Positions 13,801 to 25,468 are shown, numbered from the stretch's first letter. The stretch: DNA of 64,000 nt from Mactromeris polynyma (GCA_032209605.1 JASFXZ010000027.1:8761372-8825371); one strand, 5' to 3'. Translations and numbers: made by a program. Notes: generated by a model from the letters alone, not told the origin.

Positions 13801-15760
13801 CATTGAAAATTATTATTTTGTACATCAAACACCATATGTAGGTCCTTTTTTAATCTCGGTAATTTTCTATAATTTCCAAATGACATTTACTGTAAAATGA
13901 TAAAAAAACAATTAATAATTCCAGACAATTTCATCTTCTATTTTATCATCCAATTGCTGTCTGATATTACGCAAATAATGATCCACAATTGAACAACGCA
14001 CGAATCTAACAAATTAATTTTGGTATACAGTCGTCTGTGAATATTTCTAATTGACGAGTAAGTTGCCATATGTATCCTTAAGTATCGCTGATTTGCATAT
14101 AAATTGTTTTGTTCAACAAACATAATGGAAATTTGTGGCAATTTTCTTCTAGATAATTCTGTTTGCTAGATCTATGGAGTTTAATTCTCAAACTTTTGTC
14201 TATATACATATTTTATATTCCCCAAACGCTTTCTTTATACAAGTTCTTTGCGACATTAAGCACACATTTTTTAATTGTTAATGAATTTTATTGTTTGATA
14301 CTAGTGAAAAGTCGGACTTTGTTTATTCAACTGTCTTCTTAGGCACGTTGAATTAAAATGTGCTATTAGAAAGAAAATCTCGGAACTGATGAAATCCAAT
14401 GAACGAGGCCCGATTGTATTTTTGCTAAATAGAAATACCTCAGTGTTATTATTGTCAGGACATTGTAATAAAATCTCTGCTTTATAACATGTTTTTGTAT
14501 TAAGATCTTCATTTTTTTCACCTTCCTGAATATTAACAGCATAATGATTGTACATTTGTACTTGTTGCAAAAATCCGAGTGAGAATGTCGACGTAAGTTT
14601 GGTCTTGTATCGACAAACTCTTCATACGATGAAGATTACTTTGGCATTTACATGCTAACATTTTTTATTCTTAAACAATTCTCACAAAACTGAGCAAATG
14701 TGTACTTTACTTTGGTTCAGAATAATCTGATTTTAGAGTAACCCCTATGGTAAATGTGACCCTTAAATTGGGGTCACTAAAGTAAAAATCTAATATTGAT
14801 AATAGCAATTTTGACTCGATTGTTTGTTGCTACATTACCAGATATTGCCTACAATCTTCTGTATAATCGACACACATTTTGTTTTATTCTTTGTATAATT
14901 GTACCTACAGACCAAAGAGAATTGCCATAGTTTTGTTGCAAAGGTCTTCCACTAAATATCATGATATTTTATACAAAGAAGACTAGCTTTAGCATTTCAT
15001 AGCTTATATTTTTGCAGATTGTTTGAATTTTCTATATAAATGTATATTATTAGCATTGTTGATCCTTAGTATACCGGTAGTAACTTACAATTATATATGT
15101 ATATTATATATATTATACGTGCGCTTTTAACCGTGGCTGTGAGCAAGGGGAATGAACTCTTGAACTCTCAGATAAGGGAGAGAACTTAACACTTGTTCAT
15201 CATTGATTTTGCAATATTGAAATATGATGCATTTTGACCATGTAGTCTGTAATGGACATAGTAAAAATTGCATTTTTTTTTACATGTGCAAAAATTGTTA
15301 CTAAGTACAACTTACATGTATTTGTCTAATTAGCTTATCTCTGTTGTACTATACTATTACATTATACAGTTACTATTTTAGCAGTTCAAAAAATCCAAAG
15401 TCAAGCATAATGTTACTCATTTGAAAAATCCAGCCATTTGTTTTTCATTTATTCTGTTCATACATTAGTCCTTTCTCTGTTTGTTTCTTAGTTCATGTTT
15501 ACATTTACCATGTTTGGTCTTTGTAGAGTATTTCTTGTTACATATATATACAGTCTTTGAAGTCTAACATGTTGATTTGTAAATTTATTTTAAACTGGTT
15601 CAGTAGATTCACATTTACACATAGTTACTGATGACATTATACTATGATCTATTTTGTACCAATTTTTGGTACCTAATATTTAGACTATTTTCAAGATTAT
15701 GTAGTAGTCTGCTTCGCAAAAAATGAATAAATCATATTTACCATTGAATTCTTGTCTTCT
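10828..15760 (+). other. Putative long 3' UTR of ZFHX
   Basis: About 4.9 kb downstream of the ZFHX stop contains no supported exon, no recognisable transposon and many T-rich, ATTTA-like stretches. It ends near a canonical AATAAA at 15726-15731 followed by a T/GT-rich segment. Long 3' UTRs are known for ZFHX family mRNAs. Assignment is inference; several shorter poly(A) sites are possible inside it. Confidence 0.4.
15726..15731 (+). terminator. Candidate poly(A) signal for ZFHX
   Basis: AATAAA followed within about 50 bases by a T/GT-rich stretch (CTTCTTTTTGTGTTTATG), the usual layout of a cleavage and polyadenylation site. Distance from the stop codon is about 4.9 kb, so this is only a candidate. 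Confidence 0.35.
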
Positions 15761-15779
15761 TTTTGTGTTTATGTTGACT

Positions 15780-16035
15780 CAACTATACATAGATTGGTCT
15801 AACTGTGCCTAGATTGGTCCAGCTGTAAACTGTGCATTGCTTGGTCCAAATGCAAACTGTCCAATGATTGGTCCAAATGTAAACTGTGCATTGATTGGAT
15901 CAGATGTCTGATATATTTACTGCGCATTGATTGGTCCAGATGTCCGATATGTTAACTGTGCATTGATTGGTCCAGATGTCTGATATGTTAAATGCACATA
16001 GATTGGTCCAAATGTGGAATGTGAATAGATAACTC
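15780..16035 (+). repeat. Degenerate tandem repeat around 'GATTGGTCCAAATGT'
   Basis: The phrase ATTGGTCCAAATGTAAACTG and close variants (CATTGATTGGTCCAGATGTC) recur at 30-40 bp spacing about seven times, with substitutions and small indels. An old, diverged minisatellite. Confidence 0.65.
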
Positions 16036-16039
16036 CAAA

Positions 16040-16310
16040 TGTAACATGTACAGAGATTGGTGGGTTCAAACTCTGGGCAATGCATTATGTTCGTCAGCGA
16101 CAATTTGACTGATTATAATGCAACCAGTCATATTGTCTTCCACCTCTGAACTCTGATTTATGCGGGCAAGTTGTAAGTTGGTTATGGAGTACAGAGTAGT
16201 ACTGGTTGGTAATCTAGGAACTCTGGTTTGGTTAACTCACTGTCGTACATAACTGAAATATTGCTGAGGAAAGGCGTAAAACCCAAATCAACCAAACAAA
16301 CATAATTATT
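16040..16310 (+). mobile_element. tRNA-derived SINE, plus orientation
   Basis: A B-box-like GGTGGGTTCAAACTCTGG near 16060 is followed by a body with GCGGGCAAGTTG and a 3' part with AACTGAAATATTGCTGAGGA, GGCGTAAAACCC and a CAA-rich tail (AATCAACCAAACAAACA). The same 3' end, in reverse, is in the elements at 38440-38675 and 26045-26340, so they share a tail family. Confidence 0.65.
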
Positions 16311-16604
16311 CCAGTCCAATTATGTGATATGTAAACTTCGCTTATATTTGTCCAATGTTGAATCTGTAAATCTAGTTTCTTATTTATTTCAAGTTTTCCA
16401 GTTTCGACTTGTATCATTATAACATGATCTGGTTGGTATAAAACACAGATCACACACCAGATGATAACACCATAGATGATTTATGTCCAAATTTGGTTCA
16501 AAATAAATAAAACATTCAGTTAAAAAGCAGCAGTGCTCGACTGAAATTCGTAAATTGTCTCCAAGTATTGTACCAGAACTTAAGCAGGTATGGGCCTAAC
16601 TACA

Positions 16605-16689
16605 GATCCTACCTGAGATGTATTGTTGACAGTGATGACAAGCAGGAAGAGGATGAGATCCTTGCTAGAAACTGCCAGTGGTGTCCCTG
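16605..16689 (+). CDS. Possible orphan exon (unknown product)
   Basis: Between CCTAACTACAG and CCCTG|GTATGCG lies a short open segment that reads SYLRCIVDSDDKQEEDEILA and then RNCQWCPW, with protein-like charged composition. On the opposite strand the same bases also have plausible splice signals (CTCAG|GTAGGA) but encode only a Ser-rich stretch. I recognise no family and see no partner exon nearby. It could be a relic, a fragment of a transposon gene, or chance. Confidence 0.2.
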
Positions 16690-16829
16690 GTATGCGATTT
16701 TATTTACAATATATTCTGCGTTAGTCAGGCTCCTCATTTGACATGATAATAAAAAAAACAATGTGTTTGATATTTGAGTATACAGACAAACTAATATCAT
16801 CCCAAATGTTCAACATGTGTTTACATTCC

Positions 16830-17055
16830 TTAACTTAGCATTTAGGGAGCTTAACACTGCTTGACCCCAAGAGATCCTGGTTCAATTCCCAGTCGAGGCA
16901 GATCGTGTCCTTCCATGCCATTTGCCTATGGACAATTTGTCCTCCACCTCTGATTCGTGTAGAGAAATTATCAGCTCTGCTTCGGGAAGGGCAAGTTAGA
17001 ACTGGTTGTAAATTAATTCCAACTGGCTGCCATGTATAACACTGAATTTAAGTAT
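16830..17055 (+). mobile_element. tRNA-derived SINE, plus orientation, truncated tail
   Basis: A B-box-like CTGGTTCAATTCCCAGTC (about 16876-16893) is followed by a body with a reverse-complement relative of other SINEs here (CTCCACCTCTGATTCGTG, GGGCAAGTTAGAACTGG) and a truncated ACACTGAATTTAAG end. It shares body sequence with 16040-16310. Confidence 0.6.
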
Positions 17056-18197
17056 CAATTGTAGGACAATAACTATTCTGAACATACTTTTTTCGGCGCT
17101 GTCGTACTAACATGGTTAGCAATTTGCATATCAGTGAGAGTTGTGTAAACCAATCATGTCAAGGATTACGTTAACCACTCCAGCAACTACTCCTGTACCA
17201 AACAACGTTTGTAACCTTGTTGCGGATAACATTTCGATAAGGGGGTGCGTTACAATCCAGTGAATTTCGGTGAATTTACCCATTTTGGAACAGGAGTGTC
17301 CAGCAAACGTAACATCTCGGCATTCTTTATTTTTCACAACAAATCTTAACCTTCAAATTGCGTCGACCATCACTTTCAAAATATTTCTTGTTTCTCAAAT
17401 AAAAACAGTCTTACCTATCAGTATCAACCGTCTCTTGGTGAGCATTTACAATAAAATGTTTTTAAAATCCTTTCTATCAAAACAGCATGAAATCTCCTAT
17501 AAATAGCTTTGTATCAATTAAAAAAGTTCACGAGTTTTATGTTCGTCTGCCTTTCACCGCCCCACGCAGTATAGGTTTTAGACCTATAAATTATTTCTCT
17601 TGTAGGATATTAAGTCGTGGACAAATCAGTTCAATTTAGTTATCTGATGCCAATACTTTTATTTTTAGATGATAATTGAAATACCGCGAGATTAGTGATG
17701 ACGTCATCTTGTAAATATGGCGGTGACGCCATGTTCATTTGCTGACTTTGTGACAAAAATAACATCATAACATTAATTTTATGCTGTAAGGAATTGGAAT
17801 TGGACTGAAGTTTATGATGAAGCGCTGTTATTTGATTTTAAGTTATTTCTTCTTCATTGTTCGTTACTGAAGTACCGCGAGAATACAGATGCGGTGTATG
17901 ATTAAATAATCTAGTCGATGCCACTCTGACATTTATGTTCAGATGGTTACATATAGCAACAATTCTAATGTTCAAGGCAATATCGCAAGGACGCAAATAA
18001 CTTTTTATTTAATAAGTACATCGTTAAGTGCAACTCCATATTTGGAAATTATGGAAATTAATAACAAATGAACGAACGCGAATGGCAATGTCTAGACAAT
18101 ACAATATATTTATATATATGAATTAATATTAAATACGTACATTTATTGGCATTCGGCAGTTTATAGCCTTTGGCCATTTACAATATACATGTACTAT
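17056..18197. other. Intergenic, no gene identified
   Basis: No exon, RNA gene or transposon end I can defend. A minus-strand open stretch at 17131-17337 has a hydrophobic tail (GTGVVAGVVNVILDMIG) but no recognisable family or splice partners. A CRE-like site cluster inside is listed separately. Confidence 0.5.
17692..17745. promoter_or_regulatory. CRE-like palindrome beside YY1-like ATGGCGG
   Basis: GATGACGTCATC (full CRE core TGACGTCA, about 17698-17705) lies 12 bp before AAATATGGCGGTGACG. These two motifs frequently sit together at TATA-less metazoan promoters. No transcript start or downstream exon could be tied to it, so this is a motif-level call only. Confidence 0.25.
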
Positions 18198-19200
18198 GGC
18201 AAAGACTCAATCTCATTAAAATCAGCTCCAGTCGCACGCTCCTTGCTGGATCTGATGACTGCCCAATACAGGTCACGTTCAAGTGACCTTTGAGTAGCCA
18301 ATCAAATGATCGCCTGCAAAATGCTGTTGTATATAGAGTTATGAATATTCGTCGATCTCCGACGAGCTCCGTAAAATCTAAATGAGCGTAGACCACCAAG
18401 ATGTTCCGATTACGTATTTTCGTCAATTTCAATATGGCTGCGCCCATGGACACAACCGCAACTCCTACACGGCAACATTCTTTGGTTAATCGGTGTTGTT
18501 TGTGTCGTGTTTCGTTTTTGGAAATATTTATAACCCGAAGCGGCAGGAAGGACGTTAAATAACAGTATAAACAATACAATATACAATACAAAATACTTTA
18601 TTTTGGTCATGGTTACATGTGTAACAATTTAATACACAATGTTATGACAGACAGATAACATGTATGGGTAATCAAACACTTTATAAGTTACAGTTATAAG
18701 TATGCAATGTAAAAATAAACAGAAATAGTTGGCTGAACATTTACGTTTGTTTAGGGGACAGCGATGTTTATTTATCCGTGAATGGCTTAAAAAGTTCGGA
18801 GAATTCAAATATTTACAATGAAATCACAAGAAAATCGAAGGTCACGTTGTAGGAATTTCATTGATGACTTGGAGATGTACAATATATGTGTATAATTGTA
18901 GATGGTGTTTTTGTTGTTCAATTAAAATATTTTGTGAAATATAATGTGAATAGACTTGTACTTCTAAGTACTCCGAAAACAGAAACTCCGAATAAACGAT
19001 AATGACATTCTGAGAAAGACGACAAATACGGTTTTGTAAGGATAAATTTCATTGGACCACAAACGAGCACCTGGTTACGCATATCTTTTTTTAGAGAGGT
19101 TATATGAACGTGACCTCTTACGGAGTGTAGTCAGATCCTAACAGCGGAAAATAATGGAGCTAAAGTTAGGGGCTGATTTCAATGAGATTGGCTAAGACCC
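18198..19200. mobile_element. Non-autonomous TIR element of about 1 kb
   Basis: The left end carries ACTCAATCTCATTAAAATCA and the right end, reversed, AGCCAATCTCATTGAAATCA. A subterminal GGTCACGTTCA is also shared in inverted orientation, close to GGATCTGA. The interior has no transposase. A minus-strand open stretch of 137 codons within it (18178-18591) is made from the end sequence and is not a gene. Confidence 0.6.
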
Positions 19201-19521
19201 TTCACATAAACATACATAACGCAATTAGAATATTTAACAACAAAAAAGAAAAGAAAATCAATCAATGGTTACAGGATATAAATGCGTATACATAGTCAAA
19301 ATGAGGCAACATAGGAAACAAGTAAATATGTTCGAGAGTTTAAATATTAATATATACTATTTTGAACATTGCCAATTTGTATGTTCTAATTTTCATATTT
19401 GAATTGGAATAAAATAAGTGCAAAGAAATTTGTAATCAACGTCGCCTTTATCTGGGAAAACAATGTCTGATTGCCTCCCCTTTGTACCAGCGTCTCACTA
19501 AGCACCAATATTGCGTTCAAC

Positions 19522-19641
19522 TTAGACTCTCTCTTCCTCCAAACATTTTGGTGTGAATGCCATGGGCAGTAACTCATTCAGTTTCACTTTCTTGTACGTC
19601 ATATCAGGTTTTGTAAGGTATAAGTCCATCTCTAGATTAAA
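19522..19641 (-). CDS. CDA: CDA exon 4 (C-terminus)
   Basis: Starts after CATTACAG and encodes [16 protein letters not shown]...[13 protein letters not shown] to a TAA at 19522-19524, 39 residues. It matches the C-terminal strand and helix of animal CDA in length and motif order. Confidence 0.9.
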   Translation of the reverse strand, partial: FNLEMDLYLTKPDMTYKKVKLNELLPMAFTPKCLEEERV

Positions 19642-22392
19642 CTGTAATGTATAACATCAGACAATGACAGGAAAGATCAAAGCAGCCTCAATAACTTCAG
19701 TACATGTATATGTTCTGATGACGGTATGAAGATGAGGTGACTTTCCAAATATTTCAGTCCCAATAATTAAAGAAATATAATGTATAAGGTCTAAATTGTT
19801 ACAAATAATAAAATCCATTTTTGTAAAACGTGTACAAATTCATAGAAAATGTATTATTGTATGGATAGTCAGTTGCTGCCATTGGGCTATGTACACGAGT
19901 AATATATATATGACCAAACGTAAGAATGAAAGCATTAGGACATGTGTACACATGAATAACCAAACATACATTACCTCAGCAATAACCAAACATACATTAC
20001 CTCAGCAATAACCAAACATACATTACCTCAGCAATAACCAAACATACATTACCTCAGCAATAACCAAACATACATTACCTCAGCAAACACCTGTCTACAC
20101 ATTCCACAAGGTCCCTTAAAATCTCCTTTAATGTCACTGAAAACAAAGTTTGGTGTATATGTATTACTTCCAAATACATGGTCATGAAAAGAGGAATGTT
20201 TGCAACAGAATCAGATACATGTACATTCGTATATCAATAAATCAGCGAAATTGAAACCATAAGCATTATTCCAAAACCACAACATAGCCCTGGCAATATA
20301 TCTAGTCCTGGTGTCAAAGATATGTGTAACAGTGGTCGCTAATGTCAGTTCTGGTGTCAAAGATATGTGTAACAGTGGTCGCTAATATCAGTTCTGGTGT
20401 CAAAGATATGTGTAACAGTGGTCGCTAATATCAGTTCTGGTGTCAAAGATATGTGTAACAGTGGTCGGTAATGTCAGTTCGTGTCATCAGTGCCTGATGT
20501 AGTATTTATTTATTTCTTTGTAAGATCGATCTGACAAAATCTCTTCAACAATTGTCACAGATGGATTACTCTGAGAGATCAAAGCTTTATATGCAACAAG
20601 CATCAGCCCGAGACAAACCTCACTCGCCAACCATTCAACCATGTAGAACTTAAGTTACTCTGCCAAATACATGATATGGAAGTGGTTACATAACGCTATC
20701 AACAGCTAAAACATGATGAGTTCTTTTATATTTTAAAGATGTTATTAAACAAGTGACTCGATGATATACCATGACACTGCCGCAGCCACGATGTCCTGAT
20801 GCCCCTCACTGACAGCTTTATACACAGCATTTCTCTCAGCACATACACATAGTCCATATGAAGCATTCTCAACGTTACATCCTGAAAACAATTAGGTGGT
20901 CGTAATGTTTTGGTCATTTTTACTTTTGTTCAAGCCTTATAGGACGACTGCGTTTTATGTTTTTGTTTCTAAACATCATCATTATAGAATATAATATCAC
21001 AAAAAATCAGAATCGCTTATTTTAAAATCTTATAATTCACGATCTTTGTATAATTTCGTATTTATGGACAGGTGTTAGGCTGCTCCACCCCCACCCATGG
21101 AACCGCTAGTGTTGTATTTCACAAGCACTTAACAAATTTTATCAATAATTGCCTCCCTTACCATAACGTCTATACATTGTTGTGTACATGTATGTCTTAT
21201 ATATTATTAAGACTTTAGCTCTGCCTTTAAGAAACTCGTAGTGTTTCCAATAAATGACTACGAGAACGGAACCCCCGTACCCCTAGATTCCAGTTCTAGA
21301 AGTACGAATCCGTACACCTAGCCACTGCCATTTATATCATTGGTATACAAGTAGTGTTTACAAATATGGACCTTCCCCGATCCAAATTGATTTGGTAGAT
21401 GTTTGTGTCCAGTATAGGATTGCTTAGGTTTGATCCTAAAACAATATTTAGGCAAGTCAAATTTCACATGTTAAGTAAGTGTAAGGAACGCCCAATCGTT
21501 AGATGTCCTTATATACTCCTAACTCTCGCATTCACTGAACATATTTATTGACATGCTTATTGCTTAAGGCCATCTTTAAGAAAATGTTTGTTTGCGATTA
21601 CGCGCCCCGAAATTTTAACAGTGGGAAGTAGGTAGGGTTATTTAGTTTAATACTGCAATGGTTAAAGACCGAAAAAAAGTTCATCGATGAACCGGAAAAA
21701 AGTAAATTGAGTCGCGGCATTTTTTCATGAGTCGGTCGCGTAAATGTCTGCAAACAAACAATTCTATAAGAATGGCACAATTTACGTCATCGACACAATG
21801 CGAATGTATTTATTTAGCGTATTATTAAGATAAATGACTTCTATTTCATGTCGTTTACTTTCAGATGCACTAAACAAACATAAGCTGTATTATAAAATAT
21901 AAAACTGTATGAATAAGTAGAGCAGGAAATGTGTAGGCCTACATGTGTACAAAGGGCACCCGAACCACAGGGACACATGGAAATACACAAGTATAAAAGC
22001 AAAAGGGAACACACGACAAACAAAAAGCTTTTAGCCGACAACGATTGTCCAGTGAAAGGAGCAACCCCAGACAGTAAGGTCTCATATCTCATGACATACA
22101 GTACGCCAATTTAGTAAGAACTCTGGCGACACCATATAAATATGTTATTTATTGTAGCAACATGTTGGTCCTCTTTGCATATGGCAGTTCCTGCTCGACT
22201 CTTATTCATTAATAAAACTACAAAATACCAGCGCATATACTTACCAGCATATATTGCTCCGTCAGAACATAAAACAGAAGCACCAACTCTAAAGTTACTG
22301 TAAGGACAATATGCCTTGTCCTTCATCGAGACAGCTGCATTCACTAATTCTTGAAACTTCGGCTCTTTAATGTACAGATCATTAATTATCAT
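19522..22392 (-). CDS. CDA: Cytidine deaminase (complete, four exons)
   Basis: Zinc-dependent hydrolytic deamination of cytidine/deoxycytidine to uridine/deoxyuridine in pyrimidine salvage; cytosolic homotetramer in animals. Exons on the minus strand: 22392-22245, 20881-20770, 20136-20079 and 19641-19522. Junction phases agree (1, 2, 0) and give a 145-aa protein, the usual size (human CDA is 146 aa). Diagnostic motifs in order: [28 protein letters not shown] with the first zinc cysteine and the catalytic glutamate; and PCGMCRQV with the other two zinc cysteines. The C-terminus has [10 protein letters not shown] and LLPMAF. The start ATG at 22392 lies one base after a possible CACAG acceptor, so a 5' UTR intron is possible; in-frame upstream ATGs exist at 22422 and 22455. 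No broken residues: it looks functional. Confidence 0.93.
19955..20084 (-). repeat. 26-bp minisatellite containing the CDA exon 3 splice donor, five copies
   Basis: Five identical 26-bp units abut exon 3. On the minus strand each unit has GCTGAG|GTAATGTATG, so the true exon end plus donor and four exact intronic copies lie in tandem. Unit boundaries: 19955, 19981, 20007, 20033 and 20059. Confidence 0.92.
20079..20136 (-). CDS. CDA: CDA exon 3 (58 bp) with PCGMC zinc motif
   Basis: Runs from TTTTCAG| to GCTGAG|GTAATG and encodes [19 protein letters not shown]. The donor and last six exon bases belong to the first copy of a 26-bp tandem repeat that continues into the intron. Confidence 0.9.
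20305..20479 (+). repeat. 43-bp tandem repeat, about four copies
   Basis: Units containing CTGGTGTCAAAGATATGTGT and AACAGTGGTCGCTAAT, nearly identical, in CDA intron 2. Confidence 0.9.
20770..20881 (-). CDS. CDA: CDA exon 2 with zinc/catalytic CAE motif
   Basis: Runs from TTTTCAG| to TCATG|GTATAT and encodes [18 protein letters not shown] and [15 protein letters not shown]. The GTATAT donor is weaker than GTAAGT, but only this junction restores the expected reading into exon 3. An in-frame read-through would stop after [10 protein letters not shown]. Confidence 0.88.
21246..21335 (-). mobile_element. tRNA-derived SINE fragment in CDA intron 1
   Basis: On the minus strand GGCAGTGGCTAGGTGTACGG resembles a pol III A box and GGGGTTCCGTTCTCG a B box, at tRNA-like spacing. 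The body is short or degraded. Confidence 0.45.
21583..21765. mobile_element. Short MITE-like inverted repeat
   Basis: The left end TTTGTTTGCGATTACGCGCC and the right end, reversed, TTTGTTTGCAGACATTTACGCG are imperfect inverted repeats about 180 bp apart. No coding capacity. Target-site duplication not clear. Confidence 0.35.
22245..22392 (-). CDS. CDA: CDA exon 1
   Basis: Encodes [20 protein letters not shown] through GAIYAG, including the conserved [12 protein letters not shown] strand. It ends at GCTG|GTAAGT, phase 1. Confidence 0.88.
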
Positions 22393-22798
22393 ACTGTGCT
22401 CAGAAAAGTGGTTTACAAACATTGAATAAAACAATATATACAATGAAAGATACAAGTTTTGTCATGTTTCTATGTATTCTCTGGTATAACTATGTACAGA
22501 CCGATCATTTCGTATTGTCGTCTACATTTTTGCACGGATATAAAATGAATGTAAAGGAACGTGTTTATAAGCGCATAACAGGATCCATATCGGGGATTCA
22601 GCTCAACACAGTTGTACTTTCTGTCGGCTATACATGTACAATGCGTACACTCATATAATGTTCTCATTGGTCACTCATTGTTAGATGCTGGCCAGACTAT
22701 TTAATTGTTCCTTATTTCCGTTTGTGCGTGGGGGAGCAGTTATTGATCAAGTTATAAATTCTACTATCTATAAAAATGAAAATGTTACTTTATGTGTT

Positions 22799-23523
22799 GG
22801 TACCGTATTTTCGTGGCATAGAGGTGACATTTTTATCTCGTTCCCAAGACTTAGTCATTTCGTGGCAACGACATAGTAAGCTTCCGTCTGCAATTTCAAT
22901 CGCGAATTCTAGTGAAAATGCCCATACGAGGTAAAAGGCCTACGCGTAAAAATTCTGACATCGTTAGATTTACAGTGCCGCGCGATATTCTTTTTGTGAC
23001 GTCTTACACAGGTGTGAATACCGCGAAAAATTTAAACATGTATCTTCAAATGTAAGATTTTAATTCTCATTTTTGTAATTTTACACTATTTTGTGTTAAC
23101 GCTGATTACTTAATATTTTAGTATTTCCTCGTACACCTTGTATTCTCGATTTTTGCCATTCGTACGGTTGTTTGACGGTATTTATGCAGTGCTTACATGA
23201 TCGCGAAATTGTACTACATTTTACCAGAAGTTATTTATAAATATATAATGTTTAGAGGTTATTGCCCCTGATCAAAATGCGTTTTGGCAAAACGGCAAAC
23301 ATCAATGAAGTTATGTTCAATTTATTGAGCTTTATCTCGTTTTGTATCTTGCGTTAAATATGTTATAAATGTATAAATGCACTTTGCCCCACGTAACACT
23401 ATTGGGCAATTCTGATTGGCTTACCTTGTCGTGGTCACGAGATAACTTAAGTCGGCGTGGGAACGAGATAATTTTAAATGCACTCATGTCACCTCTATGC
23501 CACCGTATCAATGCCACCGTACC
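22799..23523. mobile_element. Non-autonomous TIR element of about 725 bp
   Basis: Left GTGGCATAGAGGTGACAT and TATCTCGTTCCCA recur in inverted orientation near the right end (TGGGAACGAGATA, ATGTCACCTCTATGCCAC), giving imperfect arms of about 70-80 bp. The right end has a duplicated TGCCACCGTA. The interior has no transposase. It lies just upstream of CDA. Confidence 0.6.
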
Positions 23524-24553
23524 CTTGTACATTTGTATTTTGTAGCACTTACGTTGTACGAATTGTGATATTGGTCAGTGCAAACAGCAACACATTGAGT
23601 TTTATCTCTCCTTTTGACGAATATTACCGTGTATAAGTTCAGTGACAAATGAAAAAAGCATACTCAATATCATTGTGCGGCGCATTCAGCCTAAATGTTA
23701 ATCTAATAGACTATAAACATAAAAGTTTAAAGTGTAAAGTTACTTTAGAATTCACATAACATTTAAATTATGTATAATTCGCAATTAAAAATATGCAAGT
23801 ATTTACCTAAAGATAAAATATCCATTGTTAAACCTTCACTCATAAATGTTGTGTCTGCTGGATACACAGATTATTAACACATATGCATGGGTTATATATC
23901 AATAAGGCCACGGGAAGATAATGTTCCGTTACTCGAACTGCTTTTAAATTTATTAAACTGCTGCCTTGCGTTCAGTTACGGCTAACACTCGCGAACTTTT
24001 TGTAGTGTATCTCTTGCCCACCGTATCACTTTGACTGCACACGGGGAACCAAACTGCAAATCGTTACGAAACGTTACGAAACGATAGCCTCAAATACCTT
24101 TACTTAACGCAGCTTAGATCTGACATTAATGTTTTTCGTGAAGGTTGTCGGAAAATGTGATGAACTATCATAACAAGGGTTATAGCCTATATCTGATAAT
24201 GTTTTTGTTGAAACAGGTACATTTACTTTTGTACATACCACGTGTTACAAGAGTGAATATACACACTGAACATAATAATTCACTTCCGAATTTCATTCGT
24301 TCATTTTCACAATTCTATAGCAATAAATACACGTGTGAAATGACCACCATAGATTGATTCACTATAAGATACATATGGTGTAAATAGTGCATAAGACCGA
24401 ACCCGTCACTGTGAACCTCCAGTCTGCTATAAAGACTTTATTGTTAATTTACAGTAAAAGATGTTGAATTCATTGAGATTTCCAGATATTTGCATGCCTT
24501 GAATACGACAAAATTTAAGTGAACTAGCTATTGGCTTGTTCTCAATAAAGACC
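23524..24553. other. Intergenic, nothing identified
   Basis: AT-rich sequence without supported exons or repeats. A short doubled CGAAACGTTACGAAACG at about 24066 is the only local structure noted. Confidence 0.5.
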
Positions 24554-25342
24554 TGTCAATTGATGTTCCAAGAGATAGAATGTGTCAATTGATGTTCCAA
24601 GAGATAGAATGTGTCAATTGATGTTCCAAGAGATAGAATGTGTCAATTGATGTTCCAATAGATAGAACGTGTCAATTGATGTTCCAATAGATAGAACGTG
24701 TCAATTGATGTTCCAAGAGATAGAACGTGTCAATTGATGTTCCAAGAGATAGAATGTGTCAATTGATGTTCCAAGAGATAGAACGTGTCAATTGATGTTC
24801 CAAGAGATAGAATGTGTCAATTGATGTTCCAAGAGATAGAACGTGTCAATTGATGTTCCAAGAGATAGAACGTGTCAATTGATGTTCCAAGAGATAGAAC
24901 GTGTCAATTGATGTTCCAATAGATAGAACGTGTCAATTGATGTTCCAAGAGATAGAATGTGTCAATTGATGTTCCAAGAGATAGAATGTGTCAATTGATG
25001 TTCCAAGAGATAGAATGTGTCAATTGATGTTCCAAGAGATAGAATGTGTCAATTGATGTTCCAAGAGATAGAATGTGTCAATTGATGTTCCAAGAGATAG
25101 AACGTGTCAATTGATGTTCCAAGAGATAGAACGTGTCAATTGATGTTCCAAGAGAAAGAATGTGTCAATTGATGTTCCAAGAGATAGAACGTGTCAATTG
25201 ATGTTCCAAGAGAAAGAATGTGTCAATTGATGTTCCAAGAGATAGAACGTGTCAATTGATGTTCCAAGAGATAGAACGTGTCAATTGATGTTCCAAGAGA
25301 AAGAATGTGTCAATTGATGTTCCAAGAGAAAGAATGTGTCAA
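24554..25342 (+). repeat. 29-bp minisatellite, about 27 copies
   Basis: Units contain GTGTCAATTGATGTTCCAAG followed by AGATAGAAC or AGATAGAAT. Variant positions are C/T at the last base, G/T in AAGAGATAG/AATAGATAG, and T/A in AGATAG/AGAAAG. Copies are otherwise identical, so the array is recently homogenised. Confidence 0.97.
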
Positions 25343-25468
25343 CTATGAATGAATGTAAAACTAAATAAAAGAAATAACGTATAATAAAATGTAGGTTAGT
25401 AATCATATACATGTACTTTAGATTCTGATAAGTAAGCGCACATATTTGAAAGTTATGACACAGCAGGT

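Noticed and set aside
17131..17337. 68-codon minus-strand frame with a hydrophobic C-terminus
   Set aside because: No recognised family, no splice partners, and AT-rich surroundings. Insufficient support.
18178..18610. 137-codon minus-strand open frame
   Set aside because: Its C-terminal half is the TIR of the 18198-19200 element and the rest shows no protein family character.
24554..25342. CRISPR-like regular array
   Set aside because: Units are contiguous with no unique spacers, and the DNA is clearly metazoan. The same reasoning excludes the other arrays as CRISPR.
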